Shown: positions 4,853 through 5,733 of the stretch, one piece after another
Layout: each line of letters begins with the position of its first letter
How positions within the stretch are numbered: the stretch's first letter is position 1
NCBI GenBank assembly: GCA_007131465.1
Contig: SLQN01000316.1
Location: 1 to 5,733, forward strand
Reading direction: 5' to 3'
Length of the DNA stretch: 5,733 nt
DNA from: Paracoccaceae bacterium
Lineage (GTDB): Bacteria; Pseudomonadota; Alphaproteobacteria; Rhodobacterales; Rhodobacteraceae
Program-made: the position numbers and the translations under genes
The notes under the pieces: generated by a model
Told to the model about the DNA's origin: nothing
The model's database searches: none
What the model saw: the letters and a program-made list of their open reading frames with translations, nothing else

Positions 4853-4899
4853 TTCCCCCCAAACCCGGAAAAGGGGAGACGCGTGAAAAAGAGGACAGG

Positions 4900-5679
4900 A
4901 TGAAGCTGACGATTGCAGTGCAGATGGAATATGAGGTCCAGCCCGGCGATCCGGCGCTTCTTGCAATTATGGTCGCCCCCGCACCGGGCCAGGCCGTGAT
5001 CGACGACGAACTCTTGGTCGAGGATGCGGTATTGCGCTGGATCGCGGCAGAAGGTGACAGCGGCGCCAGGGTCTGGGCCACCCCCGGCGCCGACAGGCTG
5101 CGCCTGCGTTATGACGCGACAGTCGCGATAACGCGCCGCGATGCACCGCTCGATGCGCTGGCGATGACGCCCTGGCCCGCGCTGCCCGCCGATGTACTGG
5201 GGCTGCTGCGCCCGTCGCGCTATTGCCCGTCCGACCAGTTCGAGGATTTTGTCGCGCAGCAGTTCGGCACGCTGGAGGGCGGCGCAAAGATCAGGGCGAT
5301 GGCAGACTGGATCACCCGCAACATTGCCTATGTCCCGGGCAGTTCGCATGGGGGCACGACCGCGATCGAGACCTGTGCAACACGGCAGGGGGTCTGCCGC
5401 GACTTCGCGCATGTGATGTGCACACTCACACGCGCCGCCGGGTTCCCGGCGCGCTATACCACCGGCTACGCCCCGCAGGTGAGCCCGCCGGATTTTCACG
5501 CAGTTGCGGAAATCTGGCTCGGGGACGGCTGGCATATCGTCGATCCTACCGGGATGGCCAGCGCAGCTACGCTGGCCATAATCGCAACCGGGCGCGATGC
5601 GGCGGATACGGCCTTCATGGAAACCGCGCTCTGGGCGCGGCCCGTAGCGCAATCGGTCAGGGTGACGGGCGATGAATAG
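4900..5679 (+). CDS. Transglutaminase-like superfamily protein (putative cysteine protease)
   Basis: This 259-residue protein has an N-terminal beta-rich region (about residues 1-110) and a C-terminal transglutaminase-like domain. The catalytic triad is intact: Cys166 in RQGVCRDFAH, His200 in PPDFHAVAEIWL, and Asp215 in WHIVDPTGM. GGAKIRAMADWITRNIAYV at 127-145 is the helix that normally precedes the catalytic Cys. Bacterial members hydrolyse or crosslink amide bonds in proteins or peptides; the substrate here is unknown. No signal peptide is seen, so it is probably cytosolic. The ATG at 4900 follows GAGG at 4891-4894 with a 5-nt spacer. The longer open frame back to 4681 crosses the divergent promoter region and is not used. 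A gene may begin in its last codons at 5672. Confidence 0.93.
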   Translation: MKLTIAVQMEYEVQPGDPALLAIMVAPAPGQAVIDDELLVEDAVLRWIAAEGDSGARVWATPGADRLRLRYDATVAITRRDAPLDALAMTPWPALPADVLGLLRPSRYCPSDQFEDFVAQQFGTLEGGAKIRAMADWITRNIAYVPGSSHGGTTAIETCATRQGVCRDFAHVMCTLTRAAGFPARYTTGYAPQVSPPDFHAVAEIWLGDGWHIVDPTGMASAATLAIIATGRDAADTAFMETALWARPVAQSVRVTGDE

Positions 5680-5733
5680 TGCCGCGGCCGGGGCGCGCAT
5701 CTTGATGGACCGGAAGGGCGGCTGCGCCGCCCA
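5672..5733 (+). CDS. Possible start of a downstream gene (truncated by window edge)
   Basis: An ATG at 5672 overlaps the transglutaminase stop by 8 bases (ATGAATAG) and reads open to the window end: MNSAAAGARILMDRKGGCAA. A weak AGGGTGA lies about 8 bases upstream. This arrangement fits translational coupling. The peptide is too short to identify, and the same bases form a perfect inverted repeat that might instead be a terminator. Confidence 0.25.
   Translation, partial: MNSAAAGARILMDRKGGCAA
5716..5732. terminator. Perfect 7-bp inverted repeat at the right edge
   Basis: GGGCGGC-TGC-GCCGCCC lies 37 bases after the transglutaminase stop, preceded by GGAA. It could be the stem of an intrinsic terminator, but the sequence that would hold a T-tract is beyond the window. 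If the short reading frame from 5672 is a real gene, it is just coding sequence. Confidence 0.3.

Noticed and set aside
4681..4899. N-terminal extension of the transglutaminase protein
   Set aside because: It overlaps the divergent small gene and its promoter; the ATG at 4900 has a good ribosome-binding site and a sensible first beta-strand.
4722..5081. Long N-terminal extension of the DUF2805 protein
   Set aside because: The extension is Ser/Ala-rich, crosses the divergent promoter region and the transglutaminase start, and exceeds the family's usual small size.

Overview
The window looks like chromosomal DNA from a GC-rich alphaproteobacterium, most likely of the Rhodobacteraceae. The basis is the strongly GC-rich third codon positions, densely overlapping genes, an AcuI-type acrylyl-CoA reductase, a 68-residue stand-alone cold-shock protein, and the general flavour of the other proteins. 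There are no rRNA or tRNA genes, insertion sequences, phage genes or CRISPR arrays.

Positions 1-2361, plus strand: a compact three-gene operon. It encodes two short-chain dehydrogenases/reductases (SDRs) and an FkbM-family methyltransferase, joined by ATGA and GTGA stop/start overlaps. The best-placed start of the first SDR is an ATC codon, at ideal distance behind a good Shine-Dalgarno sequence. Positions 1-152 hold no gene I can support. The operon probably modifies a glycan or lipid, but its substrate cannot be read from the sequence.

Positions 2369-3723, minus strand: acuI meets the FkbM gene tail to tail with a 7-base gap. Upstream of acuI lie two palindromic sites. Next comes a cspA-type cold-shock gene that ends in a clear intrinsic terminator with a GCAA tetraloop. 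Its upstream region (3724-3942) is rich in small repeats and shares the octamer TGCATGCA with the acuI upstream region.

Positions 3943-4721, minus strand: a two-gene operon of a small DUF2805/TIGR03643-like protein and a pyridoxamine-5'-phosphate-oxidase-fold flavoprotein, coupled by ATGA. Positions 4722-4899 are a divergent intergenic region with a near-perfect direct repeat and a consensus TTGACA box. Positions 4900-5679, plus strand, encode a transglutaminase-like cysteine protein with an intact Cys-His-Asp triad. The right edge holds either the start of another coupled gene or a terminator-like inverted repeat.

Most of the content is ordinary housekeeping and accessory metabolism. I found no convincing evidence of a wholly new system. 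The items most worth checking are the ATC start, the SDR-SDR-FkbM operon, the DUF2805-flavoprotein pair, and the shared TGC-rich palindromes in the acuI and csp control regions.
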